Shown in pieces: positions 16,053 to 23,618 of a stretch of DNA of 32,296 nt. Source of the DNA: JABFRJ01 sp033812735 (lineage in GTDB: Bacteria > Pseudomonadota > Alphaproteobacteria > Rhizobiales > Hyphomicrobiaceae); the NCBI GenBank assembly GCA_033812735.1, contig JAPXTA010000047.1, positions 1 to 32,296 of the forward strand. The letters run 5' to 3'. The number at the start of each line of letters is the position of its first letter. Within the stretch, counting starts at the first letter, position 1. The position numbers and the translations under genes were made by a program. A model generated the notes under the pieces. It was not told the origin of the DNA, made no database searches, and saw only the letters and a program-made list of their open reading frames with translations.

Positions 16053-17381
16053 TCAGGCGAACTTCGCGCCGAGGCCGCTCATCAAGCTGGTAAACGTCGG
16101 GAAGCTGGTTGCGACAAAGGTGACGTCGTCGACGGTGACGGGCTGTTCCGTCGCCAACCCCATGATCAGGAACGCCATCGCCATGCGGTGGTCCATGTGG
16201 GTCGCGACCTTGCCGCCACCGCGCACGGATATGGCGCCTGATACCGTCAGGGTGTCGCCGTCGACTGTTGCCTCGACGCCGTTGACGGCGAGGGCGGCAG
16301 CCGTCGCGGCGAGTCGGTCGCTCTCTTTCACCTTCAATTCGCCGAGACCGTTCATGACCGTCTTACCATCAGCGAACGAGGCGACGACGGAGAGGATGGG
16401 ATACTCGTCGATCATGCTCGGCGCGCGGCCGGCTGGAACCGCGACGCCCATCAACGGCGCATAGCGCACACGAATGTCGGCGATCGGCTCGCCGCCTTCT
16501 TCGCGCTCATTCTGGAATGTCACATCGCCGCCCATTTCCTTGAGCGTGGTGTAGAATCCTGTCCGCGTCTCGTTGACGAGGACGCCTTGGATCGTGACGT
16601 CGGAGCCCGGCACGATCGCCGCGGCAGCGGCGAGGAACGCCGCTGAAGATGGATCGCCCGGCACGGTGATGTCTTTGCCGGTGAGTTCGGCATCGCCCTT
16701 GACGGTGACGGCCGATTTGCCGTCGCGCATCGTGGTGCGAACATCGGCGCCGAAGTAGCGCAGCATCCGCTCGGTGTGATCGCGGGTCGGCTCTTTCTCG
16801 ATGACGGTCGTCTCACCGGCGGCGGCGAGCCCGGCGATGAGCACGGCCGACTTCACCTGCGCGCTCGCAACTGGAGAGGCGTATTCGATGGGTACGAGAT
16901 TGGCGGTACCGCGCAATGTCAGCGGCAGCGTCTCGCGATCCTCCTCGACCATCAGGCCCATCTGCTTCAGCGGCGTCAGCACCCGCTTCATCGGCCGCTT
17001 CGAGAGCGAGGCGTCACCTGTCACGCGAACGGTAATGTCGTGGCCCGCGATCACGCCCATGAAGAGGCGGACGCCGGTGCCGGAGTTGCCGAAGTCGAGT
17101 TCGTCCGACGGTTGGGTCAGGCCGCCGACGCCACGGCCGAGAACTTCCCATGTCTCGCCGACCTTTTTTGCCGGAGCGCCGAGCGCGGTCACGGCTTTTG
17201 CGGTGTTGATGACGTCCTCGCCTTCGAGCAGGCCCTTGATCCGCGTCCGGCCTGTGGCGAGGGCGCCGAACATCAGCGCGCGATGCGAGATCGACTTGTC
17301 GCCGGGGACGCTGACCTTGCCGGCTAGTGGGCCAGAGCGATGAGCGGCGAGCGGCTTGGGCGTGGTGGCTGCGTGCGACAC
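16053..17381 (-). CDS. aroA: 3-phosphoshikimate 1-carboxyvinyltransferase (EPSP synthase, class II-like)
   Basis: Sixth step of the shikimate pathway: it joins phosphoenolpyruvate to shikimate-3-phosphate. It has 442 residues in two inverse alpha/beta domains. Seen motifs: GDKSISHRALMFG (K29, S30, R34 bind substrate), SAQVKSAVLIAGL, TRDHTERMLRYFGA, GDPSSAAFLAAAA, APSMIDEYPIL (catalytic Asp), ELKVKESDRLAA (Glu and Arg of the PEP site) and THMDHRMAMAF. The overall pattern follows the class II (Agrobacterium CP4) type. In the phosphoenolpyruvate loop, however, it reads GNSGTG (G101), where CP4 has Ala and sensitive enzymes have Gly. The start is GTG at 17381, with ACGGAA upstream. The gene is not next to cmk or rpsA here. 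It may be co-transcribed from the SDR gene 220 bp upstream, though a hairpin repeat lies between. Confidence 0.95.
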   Translation of the reverse strand: MSHAATTPKPLAAHRSGPLAGKVSVPGDKSISHRALMFGALATGRTRIKGLLEGEDVINTAKAVTALGAPAKKVGETWEVLGRGVGGLTQPSDELDFGNSGTGVRLFMGVIAGHDITVRVTGDASLSKRPMKRVLTPLKQMGLMVEEDRETLPLTLRGTANLVPIEYASPVASAQVKSAVLIAGLAAAGETTVIEKEPTRDHTERMLRYFGADVRTTMRDGKSAVTVKGDAELTGKDITVPGDPSSAAFLAAAAAIVPGSDVTIQGVLVNETRTGFYTTLKEMGGDVTFQNEREEGGEPIADIRVRYAPLMGVAVPAGRAPSMIDEYPILSVVASFADGKTVMNGLGELKVKESDRLAATAAALAVNGVEATVDGDTLTVSGAISVRGGGKVATHMDHRMAMAFLIMGLATEQPVTVDDVTFVATSFPTFTSLMSGLGAKFA

Positions 17382-17516
17382 GGCGGGTTCCGTTGCGATG
17401 ATGCGAGGTTGGCGCCTCTTCTAGTCCGGCATGACAGCGAAGCGAAGACAAATTGCAGACGCCTCAGAGTGACACCCCACCGGATAGGCACAGACCCATT
17501 AGGCACCCCACCCCTA

Positions 17517-17539
17517 ACCCCTCCCCATCGAGGGGAGGG
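17517..17539. repeat. CCCCTCCCC/GGGGAGGGG palindromic repeat element
   Basis: Perfect 9-bp inverted repeat (17517-17525 and 17531-17539) around ATCGA, preceded by CACCCCACCCCTAA. This form is a well-known kind of dispersed intergenic palindrome in alphaproteobacterial genomes. Only one copy occurs in the window. As RNA it would fold strongly, and it lies between the SDR stop and the aroA start. Confidence 0.6.
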
Positions 17540-17601
17540 GGACCGACTGGAGCGCGCAGCAAGACTTCCCTTCTCCTAACGCCGACGGGTTGCAAGCTGG
17601 A

Positions 17602-18519
17602 TCAGAGCGGCTCCCAATTGAATACGTCGGCGGAGCGGTCGAGGTTGTAGAAGCTCGACTTGAAGGCCGGCAGCATCGTCTCGGCAATCGTCTCCGGCGT
17701 CCAACCGCCGTCCTTGTGGGCGACCCGCAAGGGACGCGACTGGCTCATCAGGAAGATCTCGTCCTTGCGGACGGCGAAGATCTGGCCGGTGACATCCTTC
17801 GAAAGATCGGACGCGAGGAAGACGCAGATCGGTGCGATCTTGGCGGCCGTCATGGTGTTCTGAATGCGCTCGACGCGGGCCTTCTGCTCCGGTGTGTCGA
17901 CGGGAATGGTGCCGATCAGGCGCGACCAGGCGAACGGCGAAACGCAGTTCGAGCGCACATTGAACTTTGCCATGTCGAGCGCAATCGACTTCGACAACCC
18001 GATGATGCCCATCTTGGCCGCCGAGTAATTAGCTTGGCCGAAGTTGCCGATCAGGCCGGAGGTCGAGGTGAAGTGGATGAAGGAGCCGGAGTTCTGCTCC
18101 TTGAAAAAGGGGGCTGCCGCCTTGCTCATGTAGAACGAGCCGTTCAAGTGGACGTTGATGACGGCTTGCCAGTCGACCACGCTCATGCGGTGAAAGATGC
18201 GGTCGCGAAGAATGCCGGCGTTGTTGACGACGCAATCGATGCGACCGAACGTCTGGACCGCAGTTTTGATGATGTTTTCGGCGGCGGCGGGGTCTGCGAC
18301 ACTGTCGCCGTTGGCGATGGCTTGGCCACCGGCTGCCTTGATCTCGTCGACGACCTGTTCGGCGACCGACTTGTCGCCGCCCTCGCCTTCGGCGGAGCCG
18401 CCGAGGTCATTGACGACGACCTTGGCGCCGCGCGACGCAGCCATGACCGAAATTTCGCGACCGATCCCCCGGCCTGCTCCCGTAACGACGATGACCTTAC
18501 CTTCGAGACAACCGGCCAT
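17602..18519 (-). CDS. SDR family oxidoreductase, MFE-2 (3R)-hydroxyacyl-CoA dehydrogenase-like
   Basis: 305 residues. All SDR residues are canonical: TGAGRGIG (13-20) for the dinucleotide, NNAG (99-102), catalytic S152, Y165 and K169 in TSTSGLIGNFGQANYSAAK. VVVNDLGGSAEGEGGDKS and AGILRDRIFHRMS are hallmarks of the dehydrogenase part of peroxisomal multifunctional enzyme 2 and its bacterial relatives, so oxidation of 3-hydroxyacyl-CoA in fatty-acid or side-chain breakdown is likely. The C-terminal tail (GGWTPETIAETMLPAFKSSF) is shared by this subgroup. Starts are possible to 18609, but ATG 18519 begins the conserved MAGCLEGKV and has GAGGGGCAGGAA directly upstream. It is divergent from a GNAT gene. 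Confidence 0.88.
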   Translation of the reverse strand: MAGCLEGKVIVVTGAGRGIGREISVMAASRGAKVVVNDLGGSAEGEGGDKSVAEQVVDEIKAAGGQAIANGDSVADPAAAENIIKTAVQTFGRIDCVVNNAGILRDRIFHRMSVVDWQAVINVHLNGSFYMSKAAAPFFKEQNSGSFIHFTSTSGLIGNFGQANYSAAKMGIIGLSKSIALDMAKFNVRSNCVSPFAWSRLIGTIPVDTPEQKARVERIQNTMTAAKIAPICVFLASDLSKDVTGQIFAVRKDEIFLMSQSRPLRVAHKDGGWTPETIAETMLPAFKSSFYNLDRSADVFNWEPL

Positions 18520-18681
18520 TTCCTGCCCCTCATTTGATTGATCGTGTGCTTGTTTCTCAGGTGACTTGAGCACGGATGCTTCGTCTCGCCAAGCGGGCCC
18601 GGGCAGCACAGATCCTACGCCAGCCGCTCTTTACCCTTCGCGCCCGGAGGATTACTAAGCTCGGCCGACAGGAAGCAAACG

Positions 18682-19320
18682 ATGCCCGCCGCCGACGACC
18701 ACAAACCAAGTGCCAAGCCGAGCGCCAAGCGGGCCCAAAGCGGTCCGCCGAATGGGCCGCTGGAATTGCGGGTTCGCCGCATGCACCGGCGCGACATGAA
18801 CCGCGTCTGGGATTTCCTGAAGCGCGTTTTCCGCGACGTCAATCGCGAGACCGTCGAGTATCAGCGTCCCCGCCACAAGAACCATTTCCTCGACATCTAC
18901 GAGGAAGACGGCGTCGAGCAACTGGTGTTCGAAGTCAAGCGCGGGACCAAGTACGACCTCGTCGGCTACGCCGAATACACCTACGACGTGTCCGACTCCG
19001 ACAGCTGGTTCAATCATCGCTATTTCGACAAGCGCGGCATGCGGCCGCTGTTCGTCGAGGAGATCGCCGTCCATCCCGATTTTCACGGCATGGGCATCGC
19101 TTCCTTCATGTTCGAGCAGATCGAGCATGCGGCCCGGCAGCGGGGTTGCACGCACATCGTGCTCGAAGTCGCCGAGAACAACGAGGTGGCGCTCGCGTTC
19201 TATCGCAAGCGCAACTTCCACAAGCTCGACGCGGCGATCTTCCTGTCGCGCAAGATCGACGTCGGGGAGGAGTTGCTGCCGCCCCGCACGATCAAGCCGC
19301 GCAAGAAGACCGACGAGTAG
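18682..19320 (+). CDS. GNAT family N-acetyltransferase
   Basis: 212 residues. A basic, disordered N-terminal tail (PSAKPSAKRAQSGPPNG) of about 25 residues precedes a GNAT domain. Motif A is FVEEIAVHPDFHGMGIASFM, with FHGMGI forming the acetyl-CoA pyrophosphate loop. Motif B is VLEVAENNEVALAFYRKRNF, the usual end of the fold. The substrate is unknown; the long central insert (YTYDVSDSDSWFNHRYFDKR) is not typical of RimI or aminoglycoside enzymes. The start is good, with AGGAA 8 nt upstream. It converges on the TRAP permease gene with 25 nt between stops. Confidence 0.83.
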   Translation: MPAADDHKPSAKPSAKRAQSGPPNGPLELRVRRMHRRDMNRVWDFLKRVFRDVNRETVEYQRPRHKNHFLDIYEEDGVEQLVFEVKRGTKYDLVGYAEYTYDVSDSDSWFNHRYFDKRGMRPLFVEEIAVHPDFHGMGIASFMFEQIEHAARQRGCTHIVLEVAENNEVALAFYRKRNFHKLDAAIFLSRKIDVGEELLPPRTIKPRKKTDE

Positions 19321-19345
19321 AAGGCCGTGGCGCGAGCCGCAGCCG

Positions 19346-21700
19346 TCAGGCGGTTACGGGTTCGCGCTTGAACAGGCCCTGCATCGCCATGGCTGCAAGC
19401 CCGATGACAATGCCGATGATGATGTTGAGCGAGATGTGGGCGTGCGCCGGCTTGGCGGCGGCGATGACCTTGGCGCTGGCGAGCGACAAGCCCTGAGCGA
19501 CAGCGCCGGCAAGCGATTGCCACAGCCCCGGCGCAATGAGCACAGACGCCACGATCAGCGCAAAGGCCGCCGCCACGGGACCGATGCGTCCCTCCTTCAT
19601 CCGCAGCGCCATCACGGCGAGCAGCCCTATGCCTGCAACGGTCGGCAATCCGATCGGAAGGCTTTCGAGCACACGCGTTTCAAGATCGATACCAGTGAGA
19701 GGCCGCAGCACGGCATTGAGTACGCTCGGGAAGACGAACAGGAGGCCCGCCAGCATGAACAGGACCGTCTCGAACGCGTTGTTGCGGCGGCGGTAGTAAC
19801 CCTGGAACGCGTAGGCGAGGAAAGCGACGCCGATCGCGGCCTCGACCGTTATCGCGAGAATATCGAACCAGTTGCCACCTTTCGGCACCTTCAGCAGCAG
19901 ACCGATGCCCTGGGGATCGCACACGAACACGAATGGCACGAGAAACGCGGGCATCGTGTATTTCCACGATTGCAGTGTCGTCCGGTATGGCGACCCGCCG
20001 GTAATGGCTGCTGCCGCGAATGGTGACAGAGCGGTCGGTGGCGACACTTCCGAGAGTACCGCGTAGTAGAAGATGAACATGTGCGCGGCGTAGTCGGGCA
20101 CGCCGAGCTTGATGAGCGCGGGCGCGGCGATGACGGCGCACATGATGTAGCTCGCCGTGACGGGCACCGCGAGGCCGACGATCCAAACGATGAGACCGGT
20201 GTAGACGGCGGTCAGCACGAGATTGCCGGCGGCGTAACCGATGATGATGTCGGCAAAGCGCTGCGCGAGGCCGGTCAGCGTGACGACGCCGACGATGATG
20301 CCGGCGCAGGCGCAGGTGACGGCGACGTTGAGGACGCCGGTCGTACCTTCGGCGAGTGCCTGCTTCAGCTTCGGCGGCGTCAGCGCGGTGTCGCTTCTGA
20401 GGTAGCTCACGGCGATGCCGAGGATGGTCGCCCAGAACACGCTCAATACCGGCGAGAAGCCGAGCAGCATGAAGACGATGATCGAGATCAGCGACGAGAA
20501 GTGATACCAGTAGGTCTTGGTGACGCGCCAGAGTTCGCCTTTGGCGACGAGCAACTCGTTGGAGCCTGCGCCGCCGTATTTGCGAGCGTCGATCTCGACC
20601 ATCACGAGAATGGCGAAATAGTAGAGAATGGTCGGGATCAGCGCCATCCAGATGACGTCGAGATACGAGATCTTCAGGTACTCGGCGATGAGAAACGCTG
20701 CGGCCCCGAGCACAGGCGGCGAGATGATCGCGCCAAGCCCCCCGGCTGCGAGCAACCCGCCTGCCGCGTTGCGCTCGTAGCCCGCGCGCTTCAACAGCGG
20801 ATAGGCGACGGTGCCGATGGTCACGGTCGTGGCGACGCCCGAGCCCGACGGCCCGCCCATGAGGAACGACGACAGCACGACGGCGCGGCCGGCACTGTTG
20901 TGCTTGCCGCCCATCGCCGCGAACGAGAAGTCGATGAAGAACTTGCCGGCGCCGGAGTATTGCAGGATCGCGCCGTAGATCGTGAAGAGGATGATCAGGC
21001 TCGACGAGACATCGACGGTCGAGCCGTAGATACCTTCGAGCGTCTGATAGAGGTGGCCGACGAGGCGGTCGATGTCGTAGCCCTTGTGCGTCCATGGCGC
21101 CGGCAACGATTTGCCGACGAGGGCGTAGACCATGAAGACAATCGAGACGACCGGCATGATCCAGCCGGTCGCGCGGCGCGTCGCCTCGAGCAGCAACACG
21201 ATGAAGACGATGCCGACGGCGAAGTCGAGCTTGGTCGGCAGGATGGCGCGTTCGCCGAAGTCGTCGCCGCTCGGAATGACGCTGTCGACGAAGACGATAT
21301 AGAACAGCACGAAGATGCTGAGGGCGGCGGCGATCCAGTCGAGAAGCGTGATCCGGTGGCGGAAGCGCTTGGCCATCGGGAACAGCAGGAAGACGAGCGC
21401 CATGACGATGGCGACATGCGACGGGCGGAGGATGTAGGTTGGGATGATCGGCGCCCAGTAGAACGGCCAGGAGCCCGAGGCGGCGCTATAGAGGTGAAAC
21501 AACGAGGACAGGATCGCCGCCCACACGAGCGCCTTGCCGAGAAAGCCGCCGAGCTTGTTGGTCGCGCCTTCGTCCTCTTCGATAAGTTCGGTGATACGCG
21601 CTTTGGTTGCGTCATCGAGGTCGACGTCTGTCGGCAACGGCCCCGGCGGAACGGCTGCAATATCTCTGTTTGGCTCAGCCATCGACCTGTTGCCGCTCAC
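19346..21700 (-). CDS. TRAP transporter fused permease (DctQM-type, TAXI-TRAP group)
   Basis: Integral membrane protein of 784 residues with about 18-20 helices. The N-terminal part (residues ~50-200) holds the small DctQ-like four-helix unit. The rest is the large DctM unit, marked by FFIDFSFAAMGGKHNSAGRAV, SFLMGGPSGSGVATTVTIG, GGLLAAGGLGAIISPPVLGAAAFLIAEYL and YYAVLSEVSPPTALSPFAAAAI. Such fused permeases pair with a TAXI-type periplasmic receptor and use a sodium or proton gradient for carboxylate-like solutes. No TAXI gene is adjacent: GNAT lies downstream and the membrane wHTH gene upstream. GTG 21700 has GGGGGA 4 nt upstream; ATG 21682, six codons in, is an alternative with a weaker site. 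The C-terminal ~80 residues are a further hydrophobic extension. Confidence 0.92.
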   Translation of the reverse strand: MSGNRSMAEPNRDIAAVPPGPLPTDVDLDDATKARITELIEEDEGATNKLGGFLGKALVWAAILSSLFHLYSAASGSWPFYWAPIIPTYILRPSHVAIVMALVFLLFPMAKRFRHRITLLDWIAAALSIFVLFYIVFVDSVIPSGDDFGERAILPTKLDFAVGIVFIVLLLEATRRATGWIMPVVSIVFMVYALVGKSLPAPWTHKGYDIDRLVGHLYQTLEGIYGSTVDVSSSLIILFTIYGAILQYSGAGKFFIDFSFAAMGGKHNSAGRAVVLSSFLMGGPSGSGVATTVTIGTVAYPLLKRAGYERNAAGGLLAAGGLGAIISPPVLGAAAFLIAEYLKISYLDVIWMALIPTILYYFAILVMVEIDARKYGGAGSNELLVAKGELWRVTKTYWYHFSSLISIIVFMLLGFSPVLSVFWATILGIAVSYLRSDTALTPPKLKQALAEGTTGVLNVAVTCACAGIIVGVVTLTGLAQRFADIIIGYAAGNLVLTAVYTGLIVWIVGLAVPVTASYIMCAVIAAPALIKLGVPDYAAHMFIFYYAVLSEVSPPTALSPFAAAAITGGSPYRTTLQSWKYTMPAFLVPFVFVCDPQGIGLLLKVPKGGNWFDILAITVEAAIGVAFLAYAFQGYYRRRNNAFETVLFMLAGLLFVFPSVLNAVLRPLTGIDLETRVLESLPIGLPTVAGIGLLAVMALRMKEGRIGPVAAAFALIVASVLIAPGLWQSLAGAVAQGLSLASAKVIAAAKPAHAHISLNIIIGIVIGLAAMAMQGLFKREPVTA

Positions 21701-21816
21701 GTTTCCCCCGGAATTAGGCTTGGTTCTTCATTTGATTTTTTGCGGCGACCATATCGATGCAGGCCGATTGCCGCAAACGCCTAATTGCGCGACCGTTACC
21801 GTCCCTCACCAAAAGA

Positions 21817-21842
21817 AAAGGGAGCGCTCTCGCGCTCCCTTT
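21817..21842 (-). terminator. Strong rho-independent terminator of the membrane wHTH gene
   Basis: Perfect 11-bp stem (AAAGGGAGCGC / GCGCTCCCTTT) closed by a 4-nt loop. Read on the minus strand it is followed by TCTTTTGG. It lies 24 nt after the stop of the leftward gene and is the strongest terminator in the window. It separates that gene from the TRAP permease gene. Confidence 0.92.
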
Positions 21843-21865
21843 CGTGGCAGTCCACTCGGCCTGCC

Positions 21866-23074
21866 TCAGGCGGCATTTGCGGCCGTCAGTTTCTTATCCT
21901 CCTCGTTCGCGGGGCCGGCTCTGAGGCCTATGCCGATATATCGGACCCTACCCGCGATCTTGGCTTTCTGAACACCGAGGTCACCAAACTCACGTCCGAA
22001 CGTTGGAAGTGCCAGAGGTTCCTTTTGCTGTTCTTCACACCAAGCACAATAGTCTTCGTACAGTTCAGTTGCAGTCAGGCTGTTGCCCTCTGCGGTGTCG
22101 ATACGTTCCTTATGGAAGCGCTCGACATCCGTTTCCGGTGCGACGAGCTGGCGTGGCGCCAGCTTGTTGTCATTCGCACCGCCAAGGCGGGGACGGGCCG
22201 GTTGCGGCGCAACCACGGGCTCAGTCCGCGCAACGACCGCCTGCGGCTGGATGGCCGCCACCGGTACTGCCGGTGCCTCACGGTCGTAAAGACGCCAAGA
22301 CGCGAAGGCGACGTACATACCGAAGCCGGAACCGACCTCCAGCAAGATGGCGACGAAGATCGTCAGCGCCATCTGCATGTCCTCCACTCGCATGCCCGGA
22401 ATGACGAGCTGCGCGAGTTTGGTCAGGACTGCCGCTTGAGGATCGGCCTCGGTCATGGCTGTCGCGCCCTTGGCCTTGGCTAGTTTGGCGTTGATCTCAG
22501 TGATCTCGCCATTGAGCTTCTCCGCACGCGCGGCAGAAGCTTGCTCCGACAGGAAGCCTTGGTACTTCTGGCAGTAGTCTCGCGACTGCGGGCCAGTGGT
22601 CTCGGTGCAGCTCTTGGTCCAGGTCCATTGACGGTTGAGCTTGTGGGAGTCGATCTCAGCCTGAACAGCTGCCATCGGACGATGCGACGGGATCCAGCTT
22701 GCCTGTTCCGTCAGCCGCTTCAAATCGGCGCGAAGCGACGAATACTGAGCTGCATCAACGGCGCGCTGACCCGATGTATCGAGCCGGTTGAGCGCCGCAT
22801 GCCCGAGGGCGGATGTCAGCGAGTAGGTCGTCACTACGATCCACAGGACCGCCGACGCGGCCGCTTGCGACCACATCTTGTTTCTTATCGCCGCAAAAAA
22901 GAAGAACGGCACCAGCGCCTTGAAGCAGTCTGCCGCGGCGGATGCCGCACCATAAATCTGCTTGTCGGCCTCGGTCATCCCGAGGCTGTATCCAAACCGC
23001 CAGTTCATGGCGGCAGACACAGCCAGCAGTACGCCTGCGGCTAGTACGCCCAGCAAACCAAGAGCATGTCTCAT
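21866..23074 (-). CDS. Membrane protein with C-terminal primase-type (D5-like) winged helix
   Basis: 402 residues, no assigned function. Hydrophobic helices lie at about 5-25, 48-63, 70-91 and 236-260. Between the third and fourth is a polar, partly coiled-coil loop (residues 92-235) with a cysteine pair (C156, C168). After the last helix comes an Ala/Pro/Val linker (265-315). Then a compact domain (about 318-385) reads SLTATELYEDYCAWCEEQQK ... LPTFGREFGDLG ... RVRYIGIGLR. That closely follows the winged-helix end of phage/plasmid D5-type primase-helicases (pattern LYxxYxxWCxxxxxxPLxxxxFGxxL...RxxGIxL). With a cytoplasmic DNA-binding end, the loop would face the periplasm, which suits a disulfide. 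No primase or helicase motif is present. ATG 23074 has GGGGAG 5 nt upstream. It has its own terminator. Confidence 0.72.
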   Translation of the reverse strand: MRHALGLLGVLAAGVLLAVSAAMNWRFGYSLGMTEADKQIYGAASAAADCFKALVPFFFFAAIRNKMWSQAAASAVLWIVVTTYSLTSALGHAALNRLDTSGQRAVDAAQYSSLRADLKRLTEQASWIPSHRPMAAVQAEIDSHKLNRQWTWTKSCTETTGPQSRDYCQKYQGFLSEQASAARAEKLNGEITEINAKLAKAKGATAMTEADPQAAVLTKLAQLVIPGMRVEDMQMALTIFVAILLEVGSGFGMYVAFASWRLYDREAPAVPVAAIQPQAVVARTEPVVAPQPARPRLGGANDNKLAPRQLVAPETDVERFHKERIDTAEGNSLTATELYEDYCAWCEEQQKEPLALPTFGREFGDLGVQKAKIAGRVRYIGIGLRAGPANEEDKKLTAANAA

Positions 23075-23391
23075 TGCTCTCCCCTCGGGTTGGGCCCTAA
23101 CGCGGAACGAGGACTGAAAACTGTGGCCTGATCACAACAGCCGCCGGCCGCCGGTTTGCGCTTGTGCGCCGATCCCTGTCTTGATCGTCACAGGCCGTGG
23201 CAAATGCCGCGAACCCCTTGGCGATCGAGAGAGCGATCTCCCGACTGACCCGTTACGCCGGACCCTGACGATCGACAGTTCGATCCACAGGATGTCCACA
23301 CGGGCCTAACGCTGTACCCCGGACGCAATACCTCACGTATTACGTTGGCTGTTCCGGCTCGTGTAAGGAGATTCGTAACCATTGGCGAGAC

Positions 23392-23425
23392 GTTTCGGCT
23401 TATGAATCATGCATCTAGCCGAAAC
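23392..23425. promoter_or_regulatory. Inverted repeat GTTTCGGCT-N16-AGCCGAAAC, possible operator
   Basis: Two perfect 9-bp arms separated by an AT-rich 16-nt spacer that itself contains ATGCAT. The spacing and AT-rich centre fit binding by a dimeric protein better than a terminator, and no T-run follows directly. Function is unproven. Confidence 0.35.
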
Positions 23426-23551
23426 CGTGCCTTTTTCGCCGCGAACCGTCCGCGGGCGCCTCGCGCCGGCAGCATGGGTTGATGATACACACGGGACTGC
23501 CCGGCGTCCTGCCGGGTTATCCACCAGTCATCCACCGGCACGAACATTAAA

Positions 23552-23565
23552 CGCTAGATCTAGCG
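23552..23565. promoter_or_regulatory. 14-bp perfect palindrome CGCTAGATCTAGCG
   Basis: Uninterrupted dyad with an AT-richer core in GC-rich DNA, 54 bp beyond the 3' end of the leftward PcfJ-like gene. It may be a protein-binding site. No neighbouring promoter could be fixed. Confidence 0.35.
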
Positions 23566-23618
23566 GTCGAATGATTGGATTGGACCAATATCTTGCGGGT
23601 GCGCCCCATTTTTCGCCC

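Larger units (their letters stand above)
23075..23618. other. Non-coding interval rich in palindromes between the wHTH gene and the PcfJ-like gene
   Basis: These 544 bp lack a convincing open frame on either strand. Visible structure: ACGTATTACGT (23335-23345), a 9-bp inverted repeat at 23392-23425, CCCGGC/GCCGGG (23500-23516), the 14-bp perfect palindrome CGCTAGATCTAGCG (23552-23565) and ATTGGACCAAT (23579-23589). A DnaA-box-like TTATCCACC occurs at 23517-23525, with further CCACA/CCACC words near 23284, 23296 and 23531. The promoter of the wHTH gene should lie near its left end (around 23100). Confidence 0.5.

Noticed and set aside
20081..21784. 567-codon rightward open frame
   Set aside because: Antisense to the TRAP permease, extremely rich in Asp, Glu and Arg, no domain.
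23498..23530. Terminator call for CCCGGC/GCCGGG hairpin
   Set aside because: Stem is only 6 bp and no T-tract follows on either strand.
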